From contig JAQTYP010000008.1 of assembly GCA_028688235.1 (NCBI GenBank), positions 1-21,071 on the forward strand: a stretch of 21,071 nucleotides of DNA, in the 5' to 3' direction. Of this stretch, positions 1 to 8,878 are shown one piece after another. Both the position numbers and the translations under genes were made by a program. The DNA comes from Methylomonas sp. GTDB taxonomy: Bacteria > Pseudomonadota > Gammaproteobacteria > Methylococcales > Methylomonadaceae. The first letter of the stretch is position 1. The number at the start of each line of letters is the position of its first letter. Under the pieces are notes generated by a model that worked only from the letters and a program-made list of their open reading frames with translations, did not search any database and was not told the origin of the DNA.

Positions 1-778
1 CATCGGCAATAATCTCACCGTCGTTGTTGACGTAGTGAGAAAGGGATTTGCCCTCAGCACTGGCAATGCTGGCTAGTTGTTCCTTGCTGACGGTCAAATT
101 TATGAGCTGATCGCCGTATAAATCCAGGGTAAAGGCATCGCCACTAGCCAAAGCAATTTTTCCCAGCTTTGCGCTGATAACGCCGTGGTTTTCCACCCCA
201 GGCGCCACCAACGCCACCAAACCTCCTTGTTGAACGCTAATGTTGCCGTGGTTGACGATGCGAGCATCGGGGTTACCCGCTTCGTTGAAGTTCATGCGGC
301 CAGCCATGAAATCATCGTTGCTGATGTTGGCCGTCGAGGCCGTCAACGAACCGACGTCGATTTGGGCGTCCTTGCCGACCATGATGCCGTTTTGATTGAC
401 CAGGTAAACGTTGCCGTTCGCGGTCATGCGGCCCAAGATCGCAGACGGATCGTTGCCCACTACGCGGTTCAGAGTCGCTGCATCGCGGGTCGGTTGGTTG
501 AAATTGACATGCTCACCCTTGTCGATGTTGAAAGACTGCCAGTTAATGACGGCACGCTGGCTGGCTTGATTGATGTCCATTCGCGCACCTTGTTGGGCAA
601 TTTCCGCGCTACCCGCCACCACTTGCCCATCAGTTGGGTTGGCATGGGTTGCTATCGGCAACGTTCCTAAAACCATGATGCGGACCGCTTCGCTTTGCAA
701 TAATCGTTTAATCGCGGCAGGCAAGGATTTAAGTGGAATGGTGGCTGAGTTTGAACGATTGCTGTCGAGTTGTTTCAT
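1..778 (-). CDS. TpsA-type exoprotein, filamentous haemagglutinin N-terminal domain (3' part outside window)
   Basis: Secreted partner of a two-partner (type Vb) secretion system, exported to the cell surface by the TpsB transporter encoded just upstream. The 259 visible residues begin MKQLDSNRSN, carry an extended basic N-terminus, then a hydrophobic stretch ending THANPTDG (~residue 47) that fits a long signal peptide. They continue into the conserved TPS secretion domain: DINQASQRAVINWQSFNI, then VNFNQP, LNRVVGNDPSAILG and VNQNGIMVG (a variant of the usual NPNG motif). The ATG at 778 has a GGAG about 9 nt upstream. The frame is open to the window edge, as expected for these very long beta-helical proteins. 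It starts 26 nt after the tpsB stop, so the two are probably one operon. Known of the family: adhesins, haemolysins or contact-dependent toxins; which one cannot be said without the C-terminus. Confidence 0.9.
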   Translation of the reverse strand, partial: MKQLDSNRSNSATIPLKSLPAAIKRLLQSEAVRIMVLGTLPIATHANPTDGQVVAGSAEIAQQGARMDINQASQRAVINWQSFNIDKGEHVNFNQPTRDAATLNRVVGNDPSAILGRMTANGNVYLVNQNGIMVGKDAQIDVGSLTASTANISNDDFMAGRMNFNEAGNPDARIVNHGNISVQQGGLVALVAPGVENHGVISAKLGKIALASGDAFTLDLYGDQLINLTVSKEQLASIASAEGKSLSHYVNNDGEIIAD

Positions 779-804
779 CACTATTACTCCTGCTCTATTG
801 CTGC

Positions 805-2511
805 CTAGTAGGTTAATTTCACGCCGCCAAATAAGCGCATGTCTTTGTTTTGTTTGATACTTTGTTCCGGATGCAAGGGCTGCGCGCCTTCAATGTAACC
901 CGAAAAATATTGAGTTACAGACAACCTCATGCCTAGGCCGGCGGCATCGACGGAAACACTGGGCCGGTCATAGTTGTAGTGGACTTCACCATGGTCATAA
1001 AAACCATAAAAGGTAGTGCTGCCAATATCGAAAGGGTTAATGGTGTAGCGCAATTCGGCTTTGGTGGCATAGCCTTTGTCGCCAATAAATTCAGAAGGAT
1101 CGTAAGCGCGTAAAAATTGTTCGCCGCCCAGCGAAAATTGTTCGGGCGCCAGCAGCACGTCCTCGGTATATTGCCCTTGAAACGCCACCAGGAAATCCCA
1201 TTGTGGCGCCAGTGGTTGCAAGCGAGCCAGATACAAATTGGTTTTGACGTAATCGACTTGACCTTGAGCAGCTGATAATTTGGAAGTCCCAGCATCCCTC
1301 GCGGCTTGAGATGGATTCCTTGCGCCGAGTGCGTCGATACCTTGGCTTAATTCTAGGTCGGCGATATTGATACCACGCCAGCCATCAGCCAAATCGTAAG
1401 TCATCCCAATCCGAAAAGAGCGAATACGATCGTTGCTGATTTCCTCGTTGAAGAACTGACTCCTAGAGCGTGAATCAACCATCGAAAAGGTGCCGCGCAG
1501 GCTGAGATTGGTACTACGACTGCGAATTAGTGGATGAGTCAAGCCCACATTGAAAGACAACTGCTTTGACGTAAGTCCGCTGGCTATATCGAATAACGGT
1601 GTGTTGGACCAAACTTGATTGAGCATAAACGACATGCGCGTTCCTTCGCCAAACAGTGGTAAATCCTCGCCAAGTGACAGTACGGTCATTTTATCTTCAA
1701 AGGACTGCAGGACTCGGGCGTAGGACTTTTCTTGCATCCCCAAGAGATTGTTAGCTTCGCCGTAAACTTCGCCACGGTAGGTGCCTAACAGTTTAGTCAG
1801 ACGGTTGTTGAAACCTAATGCCCCGCTAAACGTTTTGCGTGTAATTTCAACCACTAAGTCGGTTGCCCCAGGTTGGTTGGCAGATGGCACCAATGCGCCG
1901 TGAGCAGTTATTCCAGGGAGGTCATTAATCAGCAGCAGGTAGCGTTAGACCTGATCTATATTGACGGGTAGAGTCTGGCGGATTTTGGAAACATATCCTT
2001 CTAGTAAACCGATAACATCGCTGCCGGCGTCGCCCTGGATTTTCACATCATTGATGCGCCCTTCCAACACCTCCAGATGCACTACGCCGTCTCTTAGCGC
2101 TTGTTTTGGAATAATCACTTGGGCTAGTACGTAACCGTCGTTACGGTATCTGGCGGAGACATTATTCGCGGCAGTGCGGAGTTGGTTCAGAGTAACGGTA
2201 TTGCCCTGTAGCTCAGCGAAGTAATGCTGCAATTCGACTTCAGGATAAACGGTAGCGCCTGAAAATTTGATTCCTTTCAGCTGGAACGCTACCGCACCTT
2301 GATCGGTATCGGGAATTGATTGCTGAGGAATAACGTCGACAGCAGGTCTATCTGCTTTCGGTGTAGGTAATTCTTTTAGTTGCTGCTCGATTTGCCCTGG
2401 CCTTACTGAGCCAGGAATTTGCACGACCTGCGCTTGGACATTATCGAACATCGCAAATGCCAAGGTGGAAAAAAAAGCGTCCTGCAGTAACTTTTTGCTA
2501 AAAATTTTCAC
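805..2511 (-). pseudogene. TpsB/FhaC-family outer-membrane transporter interrupted by one in-frame stop
   Basis: Outer-membrane beta-barrel that exports the TpsA partner. It starts at GTG 2511 with a strong AGGAGG 5 nt upstream. A signal peptide ends near VQAQVVQ (~residue 28), followed by a proline-rich linker and POTRA-type region (FQLKGIKFSGATVYP, LRTAANNVSARYRNDGYVLA, then a LEVLEGRI segment). At 1945-1947 the frame meets TAA (codon 189). Translation then continues in the same frame as RYLLLINDLPG, the usual family sequence, through the barrel to a TAG at 805. The barrel keeps SLGGEQFLRAYDPSEF, corresponding to the L6 VRGY/F region, and ends GGVKLTY with a C-terminal aromatic residue. Read through, the product would be 568 residues, the normal FhaC length. 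The second half has only a weak TTG (1893) as possible restart and would lack signal peptide and POTRA domains. Family identity is certain; inactivation is inferred, and sequencing error or readthrough remain possible. Confidence 0.88.
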
Positions 2512-3043
2512 CTACCCCTCCTAAATTGTAAAACTGAAATTAAATTATCCCTGGCAACGCAAAGGGATTATTCTGGTTAGCCCCTTGAAGAGGGTGTCGT
2601 AAAAGTCAAGATGTAGTTTGGGCAGAGCAGGGCTAAGCCCAACAAAATCAAAATGTTGGGCTTCACTGCATTCAGCCCAGTCTACCTTTTACGACAGTCT
2701 CTTGAATGAGCTGTTTGCTGGAATCACCAACATTCCAAACTGCAAGACCTGTCGAAGGCGGCGCATTGGTGTAGGTGACTTTTAAGACGGATTTCAGTCA
2801 GGTAGGAAGTTTTACTCGTAGTGCCTGTGCGTTTCTTGTTGCTTGCCATAAAAGTCCCCCCCTTTTACTGTGCGCGCCGCAAGACTATACAACTCGAAAC
2901 AAAAACAGGCAACGCTAGATATACGATCTCGCATATTGATGAAAGGGGTATGGAACGGCGTCAACGGATGAGTGGGTTACAGCGTTAGGTTTGTTAAGGT
3001 ATGGTATAGTCGCTTCATCGATCTAACGATCAGGAGCAGATGG
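2512..3043. other. Intergenic region upstream of the tps locus
   Basis: This 532 bp stretch separates the tpsB start from the end of the patatin gene. It contains the palindromic element described separately. On the minus strand there is also a 41-codon frame at 2849-2724 (MASNKKRTGT...), preceded by a G-rich Shine-Dalgarno-like run 5 nt before the ATG. I do not recognise that peptide, and it may be a gene remnant. The stretch 2850-3043 shows nothing I can name. The tps promoter must lie here if the palindrome does not separate it from the genes, but I see no convincing -35/-10 pair. Confidence 0.4.
2588..2703. repeat. Palindromic MITE-like element
   Basis: Terminal inverted repeats 2588-2604 and 2687-2703 match at 15 of 17 positions (core TGTCGTAAAA). 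The interior has further symmetry: a perfect 10 bp pair AAGCCCAACA (2635-2644) and TGTTGGGCTT (2654-2663) with a 9 nt loop. The whole element of about 116 bp could fold into one long hairpin. It has no coding capacity. The interior wording (GGGCTTC...GCCCA) is, from memory, typical of small dispersed palindromes in gammaproteobacterial genomes. A clear target-site duplication is not visible. It lies 77 bp upstream of tpsB and could act on its transcription. Confidence 0.6.
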
Positions 3044-5266
3044 TTATTCAAGTGGAATACCTGCGCCTGGGTTTTCCAGCCAGAGAGCCAATTGCTCTTT
3101 GGCGTAGCGATAACCCGTTTCGGAAATGGCTGCCGCATCGGCATATGCGGTTAACGGAAAAGTATTGACCGGTGGATGCAGATACAAATCGGCCAGGCCT
3201 TCGTGCATTTTTTTCTGCTGAGCCAATCCCCCTATCATGCTGGACCGGGTCAATATTTGAACGATGCCCGGCATATGGATGTGCCGGACTGGACGCAGAC
3301 TGTCCAGCAGCACCCGCCAGCCGCTGACGCCGCCGACGTTGTCGGTATTGTTCAGCAAGTCCTCCCGTTGGTTGACGTCCACCGCGATGATGCGGCCGCC
3401 CTGGTTAAATGTCCGCATCACGTCCACCGGCAAGTTATTCAACAATGCCCCGTCGACCAATAAATCGCCGCCGCTGACTTGCGGCGGGAACAGGCCCGGC
3501 GGGGCGTTGCTGGCGAGCAGGGCAGGCAGCAAGCTGCCTTGGTCATGCGTCATCAATCTGGCTCTGCTGATGTTGCAAGACACGCAAAAGAACGGCATCC
3601 ACAAGTCTTCTATCATCACATCGTCGAATAACGCCTGTAAGGCCGCCGTCATGGTTTTGCCGGAAAATAGCGAGACCAGCGGCAAGGTAAACCGGTCGCC
3701 TTGCAGACACAGTTGACGGGTTTGTTCCAGAATATGTTCTTCATTCCATTGCAGAGCGTATTCGGCGGCCAATATCGCCCCCATGCTGTTGCCGCCGATC
3801 AGATCGACCGGGATGTTGAATTCTTTCAGTGCCTTCAGAACGCCGATATGAGCGAATCCGCGGGCCGCGCCTCCCCCCAGAACCAGTCCCAAGGCATTGC
3901 CCGTCATGAAACGCGCCAGTCGGTCGAAATCGTTTTGCCAGCCTTGTCTGACATGGTAATGGGCGTCTAACTGCCTGGAGCTCAACCAAAAGGAGGTGCC
4001 GTAAGGACGGGTGGCAGGCTGTGGGTGCTGGAGGATCAGGTTTTTTTTCAGCGGGAACGCGGAAATTTCGTTCAAGATTTGTGATTCGAAGCTTCGTATG
4101 GCGGGGTCGTCTTTGCCGTCGGCCAAAAACAGCACATGATCGGCTTGACGCAGACAGCGCCGGCTCCAGGCGTCGAGCTGGTCGTCGGCGATATAAACGA
4201 CGTGCCGATGCGCGACTTCCTGCTCGGCCAGCCATTGCACCAAGCCGGCATTGTCGGCGTCGGTAAATTCCGATTGAGCGGCGCCTTTACGCATGAAGGC
4301 CTGATCCACGGCGGCGCTGCTCAACATTCGAACCGAGCCATGGTTCGACAACGCATGCTCTAAAGCCCGCAGGAAGTCCTGAAGGTCGATTTGCGGGGAA
4401 AGATTGACCAGCGCGTAGATTTTCGCGGTGACCGGCTTTTTGCCGCTATCGACATGGCGGATCAGGCTTCTGACAAAGGTCTGATTGATTTCAACCGGAT
4501 AGCGCCGCAACAGGCTTTCGAAAGCGTCCCGGTTCAGGCGGGCGACTATGGAGTCGCGTAAGGCCTTGGCATTGGCTGAACGCGGCGTCGAACCGAGCAA
4601 GCCCATTTCACCGACCGTTTCGCCCCGGCCTATCGATCCGATTATTTGCGATTGGCCGGCCATGTCCGTTTTACTGATTTCGAACTGGCCGTTGACCACG
4701 ATATACATCGCATCGGCGGGATCGTGCTGTTTGACCAGCAGCGTGTTGGCCGGGATGGATTGCAACTCCAGCTGCTTGAGCAGTTCCCGGGCGATTTCTT
4801 CGTTCAATCCGCCGAAAAATTCGCATTGGCGTAGCGTCCGCATGGACTGGTTCCAGCTCAAGCGTCTGATCAGCCGGGATGCGATCGGTGTCATTGCGTC
4901 GGCATGTTTTGCCAATAAGTCGCCAAAGGCGCCGATGGGCCAGAACAGCAAATCGCAGTCCGATAAGGCCATGGCGTTGGTCGAACGCACGCCGTTGCCG
5001 GACAATAAAAATTCGCCGAATAAATGGCCTTTGGCGGCGTGGGTGAGTATCAGCCGTTCGCCGTGATGTTCGATGAAGATCTGTATCGAGCCGTCGACGA
5101 TCAAATACAGGCCCGATGCCGCATCGCTCGCTCGAAAAATCACGGTGCCCCGTTTAACCGTTAACAGGCGGACGCTTTCGGCAATGACGGCCAGCAAATC
5201 CGGGCCGGTCTCGGCGAACAAGATGTTTTGCTTTAGCAGCGCCTGCAATTCATTAGCGTTGGGCAT
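3044..5266 (-). CDS. Cyclic-nucleotide-binding domain and patatin-like phospholipase, NTE-related
   Basis: A 740-residue protein of the neuropathy-target-esterase/RssA-related patatin group, expected to hydrolyse phospholipids or lysophospholipids. Two consecutive cNMP-binding-like beta-barrels occupy about residues 15-135 (ASGLYLIVDGSIQIF, GHLFGEFLL) and 145-270 (ADAMYIVVNGQFEI, GETVGEMGLLG). A middle region (~285-445) is a linker with no motif I can name. The patatin domain runs ~458-650. It has the oxyanion glycine loop LGGGAARGFAHIG, the nucleophile elbow GNSMG (Ser494) and the second catalytic residue in VDGALLNN (Asp605), so the Ser-Asp dyad is intact. No signal peptide or clear membrane helix is present. 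The start lies 9 nt after the stop of the Nramp-like gene with no strong ribosome site, suggesting translational coupling in one operon. The substrate and the regulatory nucleotide, if any, are unknown. Confidence 0.9.
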   Translation of the reverse strand: MPNANELQALLKQNILFAETGPDLLAVIAESVRLLTVKRGTVIFRASDAASGLYLIVDGSIQIFIEHHGERLILTHAAKGHLFGEFLLSGNGVRSTNAMALSDCDLLFWPIGAFGDLLAKHADAMTPIASRLIRRLSWNQSMRTLRQCEFFGGLNEEIARELLKQLELQSIPANTLLVKQHDPADAMYIVVNGQFEISKTDMAGQSQIIGSIGRGETVGEMGLLGSTPRSANAKALRDSIVARLNRDAFESLLRRYPVEINQTFVRSLIRHVDSGKKPVTAKIYALVNLSPQIDLQDFLRALEHALSNHGSVRMLSSAAVDQAFMRKGAAQSEFTDADNAGLVQWLAEQEVAHRHVVYIADDQLDAWSRRCLRQADHVLFLADGKDDPAIRSFESQILNEISAFPLKKNLILQHPQPATRPYGTSFWLSSRQLDAHYHVRQGWQNDFDRLARFMTGNALGLVLGGGAARGFAHIGVLKALKEFNIPVDLIGGNSMGAILAAEYALQWNEEHILEQTRQLCLQGDRFTLPLVSLFSGKTMTAALQALFDDVMIEDLWMPFFCVSCNISRARLMTHDQGSLLPALLASNAPPGLFPPQVSGGDLLVDGALLNNLPVDVMRTFNQGGRIIAVDVNQREDLLNNTDNVGGVSGWRVLLDSLRPVRHIHMPGIVQILTRSSMIGGLAQQKKMHEGLADLYLHPPVNTFPLTAYADAAAISETGYRYAKEQLALWLENPGAGIPLE

Positions 5267-5275
5267 GTTAGCCGT

Positions 5276-6700
5276 TTAAAACCCTAAACTGGATTTGAGA
5301 TACAAGCCGGCCAATATCAAATAAGCAATAAAGCTCAAGCCCAGCAACCAAGGGCGGCGGCGCGGTCTGGCCCAGACTGGCAAATGTTGCGGCAGGACTT
5401 TATGGTTCAATAGATACAGGGCGACCGGGAATATAATGGTGCCGATGAAGCCTATCAACGCACTGGTCAGGATCAGAGGGCCAGGGGCGTCCAACTGCAT
5501 CGTGAACGAGGTGATGACAGTCAAAAGGCCGAGGAAGATATAGTACCAGCGTCTGGCCGAAAAGCGCCGGCATGCCGGGAACAGGGTCAACACGATGTCG
5601 GACTGGATCCGGCTGACCGCATCAGCCGTGGCTAACCAGGTGTCGGTCAGGAATGCCGCGGCGACGACCAAAAATAGCAGGCGGCCGATTTCGCCCCAGC
5701 TGATGGCGAAAAACTGGCTTTGCACGACGGCCAATTCGTATTCCTGCGGCAGCAGACCCTTGGGGAATAAGAGGGCATAGGCCAGAAGGCACGTCATCAA
5801 CGTCGTCAGCAGATTGCCGACGATGCCGATCAAGATGTCGGCGCTTAGGAAACGCCGCCAGATAGACCAGTTTTTGACGCTTTGTTCGTCGTCTGCCGGC
5901 AGGAAGCCGTCGCTGAGCACCGCCTCTTCCGCGCCGCCCAGGCCCGTAATGCGGCCGACCAGGCCGGCCATCGCCGCGCCTTTATCGCGCAACCAATAGG
6001 AATAGAACAAGATCCAGAATCCGCCCAGGCCTGCAAAGGTGATGGCGGTCAGCAGCTTGCTGGCGTCGGAAGCTTCCCAGGGCCTAGGCATGTCGCCGAC
6101 CGGGCCAAGCAAACCCAGGCTGAAGCGGGGAATCGTGGCCAGTACGTCGCTTTGCAGGCAGGCGGATAGCAAACCGACTACCGTGACGACGGCGACCCAT
6201 TTCATGAAGCGCTCGATCAGGGTATAAACCACGCCGCTGGCTAAAATGGCGGCCAGAAATGTCGCGATCGAGGCGTAACCCCAGAACAGGCTTTGTTCGC
6301 GCTGACTCCAGCCTTCGGGAAAATGCGTCAATTCCGCCATCGCCGTGCCGCCGGCCGACGCGAAGGCGCCGAACCATAAAAAGGACACGCTCATCAGCAG
6401 CCACATGAACATGCCGAAATAGCGGTTGAGCCTGATGAAACCATGAAAAATGCTTTCGCCGGTCAACAGCGTATAGCGGCCGATTTCCAGATTCAACGGG
6501 TATTGCAACAAACAGGCCGGGGCCAACAGCCATAGGAAGGTCAAGCCGTATTTCGCCACCATATAGGGCCACCAAATCAATTCACCGCTGCCTTGAGCCA
6601 GCGCCATCCACACCACGCCCGGACCCAATGCCGCCCACCAGCCGGGAAATGCCGGCACGCTGCGGCGGGGAAGTCGATTCAGATCGGTGATGTTCGTCAT
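5276..6700 (-). CDS. Nramp-related membrane transporter lacking canonical metal-site motifs
   Basis: A 474-residue polytopic inner-membrane protein with about 11 hydrophobic segments. The N-terminal GPGVVWMALAQGSGELIWWP sits where Nramp proteins have TM1, and LEIGRYTLLTGES follows at the usual distance, so I assign it to the Nramp-related fold. Two hallmarks of true divalent-metal Nramps are missing. The TM1 DPGN is replaced by GSGE, and the TM6 MPH motif is replaced by GGFWILFYSYWLRDKG. Related motif-less proteins are known in other bacteria, and some Nramp-related proteins are reported as Mg2+ transporters, but the substrate here is open. A cytoplasmic insert of about 35 residues after TM6 (AEEAVLSDGFLPADDEQSVKNW) is also noteworthy. 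It is the first gene of a tight operon with the patatin gene; a TATAAT (6739-6734) lies upstream. Confidence 0.75.
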   Translation of the reverse strand: MTNITDLNRLPRRSVPAFPGWWAALGPGVVWMALAQGSGELIWWPYMVAKYGLTFLWLLAPACLLQYPLNLEIGRYTLLTGESIFHGFIRLNRYFGMFMWLLMSVSFLWFGAFASAGGTAMAELTHFPEGWSQREQSLFWGYASIATFLAAILASGVVYTLIERFMKWVAVVTVVGLLSACLQSDVLATIPRFSLGLLGPVGDMPRPWEASDASKLLTAITFAGLGGFWILFYSYWLRDKGAAMAGLVGRITGLGGAEEAVLSDGFLPADDEQSVKNWSIWRRFLSADILIGIVGNLLTTLMTCLLAYALLFPKGLLPQEYELAVVQSQFFAISWGEIGRLLFLVVAAAFLTDTWLATADAVSRIQSDIVLTLFPACRRFSARRWYYIFLGLLTVITSFTMQLDAPGPLILTSALIGFIGTIIFPVALYLLNHKVLPQHLPVWARPRRRPWLLGLSFIAYLILAGLYLKSSLGF

Positions 6701-6733
6701 GGGAAATAAGTTCGTCGTTTCTAAAATCCGAGG

Positions 6734-6739
6734 ATTATA
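6734..6739 (-). promoter_or_regulatory. Possible -10 element for the Nramp-like/patatin operon
   Basis: Minus-strand TATAAT, 34 nt upstream of the ATG at 6700, at a plausible distance for a sigma-70 promoter. The hexamer 17 nt upstream (ACCGAA) is a poor -35, so this is weak evidence. Confidence 0.3.
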
Positions 6740-6869
6740 GCGAGTGGGCCGGGGATTTCGGTATATCTCTCTTTTGCGCGGGTGCGATTCGAATTGCAGC
6801 GATCGTTCTGGGCAGCCTGCGAGGCTATGGCTTAAAATGGCAAATTCCTATTGATACCTTGGAGCGCAG

Positions 6870-8873
6870 ATGGAAATTCGCTATCGATTGCAACTGTCCG
6901 ATCTGGAGGGTTTGCGCCGGCATTTGATGGCGCGCCTGCGCCGGGAAAAGGGGAGCGCTATCCGGCGCATGGCCGGCTGGGCAGTGATAGGCGCCTTGGC
7001 ATCGTTGGTGTTGCATGGGCTGGAAGGTAATGATGTTTATGACTATGCCATTTGGCTATTGCCCAGTTTGATGTTGTTGGTGTCGGCTATCTGGCTGCCT
7101 TTGTGGCATCGGTCTCGATACGGGCGTCGCTGGCTGGAACAATTCGCCGGCGAGTATCTGCTCGAACTTACGGCGGCCGGCATTTCCTACCGATGGCCGG
7201 ACGGGCGCGCGGGATTTTATGGCTGGTCGGAAATTAAGGCATGCGAAATCACCGATAGTGATCTGTACTTGTATTTGCGCCGCGACGTCGCCATCCCTGT
7301 TCCCCTGAGTGAGTTGGGAAGCGATGCCGAACGTTTTGCCGAAAGAGTTAGGCGCCTTTGGGCCGAATTTCCGGAGCATGCCGGCAAATTGCTGCCCGAC
7401 GCGCCAAAATCGGCCATCCCGGCCATGGCGCTGCTGACAAACTTGCTACAGGGTGTTCGCGCCGCGTTTTTCATGGATTTCGATGCCGGCGCATTCCGCG
7501 TGGGTGTTGGCCCGTTCCTGCAATTATTGCTGCTGGACTTGGTCTGCATCGGCTTGGTGGATTATGCCGATGCGCTGCCTGTGCCCGAGTTCAATGTCTA
7601 CGGTTTGAGCAAATTCGGCGTTGCGACCTTGTTGATGCTGGGAGGGGCTACCAGTATCTGTCATTTGATCCTGCAACGGGCGCAATTGTTGCGGTTGCTG
7701 ATTGCCATTTCGGCGGCGGAAGTCGTCGTTCATGTGATTTATTTTTCCGGTTGGTTGGCGGCGGAACGTTGGCTGCCAGATTTTCGCGAATTTTTGTGGG
7801 CTTTGTTCTATGCCGCCATGGCGTGGACGTTGACGGTGGTGTTCAATGTCGTTCGCCTAATGTTTCGCCAGCCGGCACCGACGGCGTTGTTTCTGGCCGG
7901 TATTTACGGCTTTTTTATGCTGGCATCGACGGGATTGTTGCCGTCGGAACGCCTGTATTACGGCTCGGAAGCCGGCGCCGAGAATTCGAGCGATAAGGCG
8001 GCAAAACACCTGGATACCGAAGAGGTGTTTTATCGGCAGGCCGGGATGGTCGAGGAGGAGGTCGCCGGGTTGAAGGCTCAGCGCCCAGGGAAGACCGACC
8101 TCTATTTCGTCGGATTTGCCGGGCAGGCAGCGGAACGGGTTTTTTTCAACGATGTCAGTTACGCCAGAAACCTGATGAACAGCCGCTTCGATACGCTCGG
8201 TCGTTCCTTGGTGTTGGTTAACAATATCGACACGGTCAACAGCGTGCCGCTTGCCAATCGCCATAATCTGAAGGCGGTATTGCGGGGCGTGGCTCGGCGC
8301 ATGGACCGCAACGAAGACGTGTTGTTTTTGTTTTTGAGTTCGCACGGGGCTCAGGATCATAAGCTGTCGGTCTCGTTTTGGCCAATGAGGCTGAACGATC
8401 TGACGGCCGAGGACTTGAAGGCCATGCTGGATGAAGTCGGCATCGTGAACCGGGTCATTGCGGTTTCGGCCTGTTATTCGGGCGGCTTCCTGGATGTCTT
8501 GAAAGACGACAATACGCTGGTGATGACGGCTTCCAGCCGGGACCACATGTCTTACGGTTGCGGCGACTTCACCGAATATACTTACTTCGCCGAATCATAC
8601 TTCGTTAAATCGCTGGCGCAAGGCGACTCCTTCGTGACCGCCTTCGAAAAGGCCCGCAATCTGATAGCCGCCAGGGAAGCAGAAGAGGGTTTGGACGCAT
8701 CGGCGCCGCAAATCGATGTGGGTCGCAATATTTCCAGGGTATTGCAAAATCTGGATGTGCTTCCGGCCGGCGGCCATCCGGACGGGGGAGGGTGGAAGCA
8801 GGCGGGAATTTCCCTCGATCAGCGGCTGCGCCAGGCCAGACGCTTCGAACAGGATGCAACGGTGAGCGATTAA
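6870..8873 (+). CDS. Polytopic membrane protein with C-terminal C13 (legumain-like) cysteine peptidase
   Basis: A 667-residue protein. Residues 1-75 hold two hydrophobic segments. Residues ~90-165 resemble the YcxB-like domain (ITAAGISYRW-type segment, then GWSEIKACEITDSDLYLYL). About five further membrane segments follow to ~residue 370. The C-terminal third is a C13-type caspase-fold peptidase: LYFVGFAGQAAERVF, NNIDTVNSVPLA, then FLFLSSHGAQDH with catalytic His492 and VSACYSGGF with catalytic Cys535. The 43-residue spacing is close to that in legumains. The peptidase lies after the last membrane segment; its side of the membrane was not determined. The ATG at 6870 has GGAG 5 nt upstream. 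Family knowledge: C13 enzymes cleave after Asn/Asp, or act as transamidases in GPI anchoring; the bacterial substrates are unknown. The gene stands alone, divergent from the Nramp operon. A segment of its 3' end is repeated at 16216-16348. Confidence 0.87.
   Translation: MEIRYRLQLSDLEGLRRHLMARLRREKGSAIRRMAGWAVIGALASLVLHGLEGNDVYDYAIWLLPSLMLLVSAIWLPLWHRSRYGRRWLEQFAGEYLLELTAAGISYRWPDGRAGFYGWSEIKACEITDSDLYLYLRRDVAIPVPLSELGSDAERFAERVRRLWAEFPEHAGKLLPDAPKSAIPAMALLTNLLQGVRAAFFMDFDAGAFRVGVGPFLQLLLLDLVCIGLVDYADALPVPEFNVYGLSKFGVATLLMLGGATSICHLILQRAQLLRLLIAISAAEVVVHVIYFSGWLAAERWLPDFREFLWALFYAAMAWTLTVVFNVVRLMFRQPAPTALFLAGIYGFFMLASTGLLPSERLYYGSEAGAENSSDKAAKHLDTEEVFYRQAGMVEEEVAGLKAQRPGKTDLYFVGFAGQAAERVFFNDVSYARNLMNSRFDTLGRSLVLVNNIDTVNSVPLANRHNLKAVLRGVARRMDRNEDVLFLFLSSHGAQDHKLSVSFWPMRLNDLTAEDLKAMLDEVGIVNRVIAVSACYSGGFLDVLKDDNTLVMTASSRDHMSYGCGDFTEYTYFAESYFVKSLAQGDSFVTAFEKARNLIAAREAEEGLDASAPQIDVGRNISRVLQNLDVLPAGGHPDGGGWKQAGISLDQRLRQARRFEQDATVSD
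8601..8733 (+). repeat. Direct repeat, left copy (inside the C13 peptidase gene)
   Basis: This coding segment aligns without gaps to 16216-16348 at a constant offset of 7615, with 6 mismatches in 133 positions. It encodes FVKSLAQGDSF... through GRNI in the C13 domain. Similarity stops abruptly at both ends: codons before 8601 and the last 140 bp of the gene are not repeated. Both copies have the same orientation. Confidence 0.95.
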
Positions 8874-8878
8874 GCCAT

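Noticed and set aside
1893..1947. Frameshift in tpsB
   Set aside because: The two halves are in the same frame (the starts differ by 618 nt, a multiple of three) and no base needs adding or removing; it is a nonsense codon.
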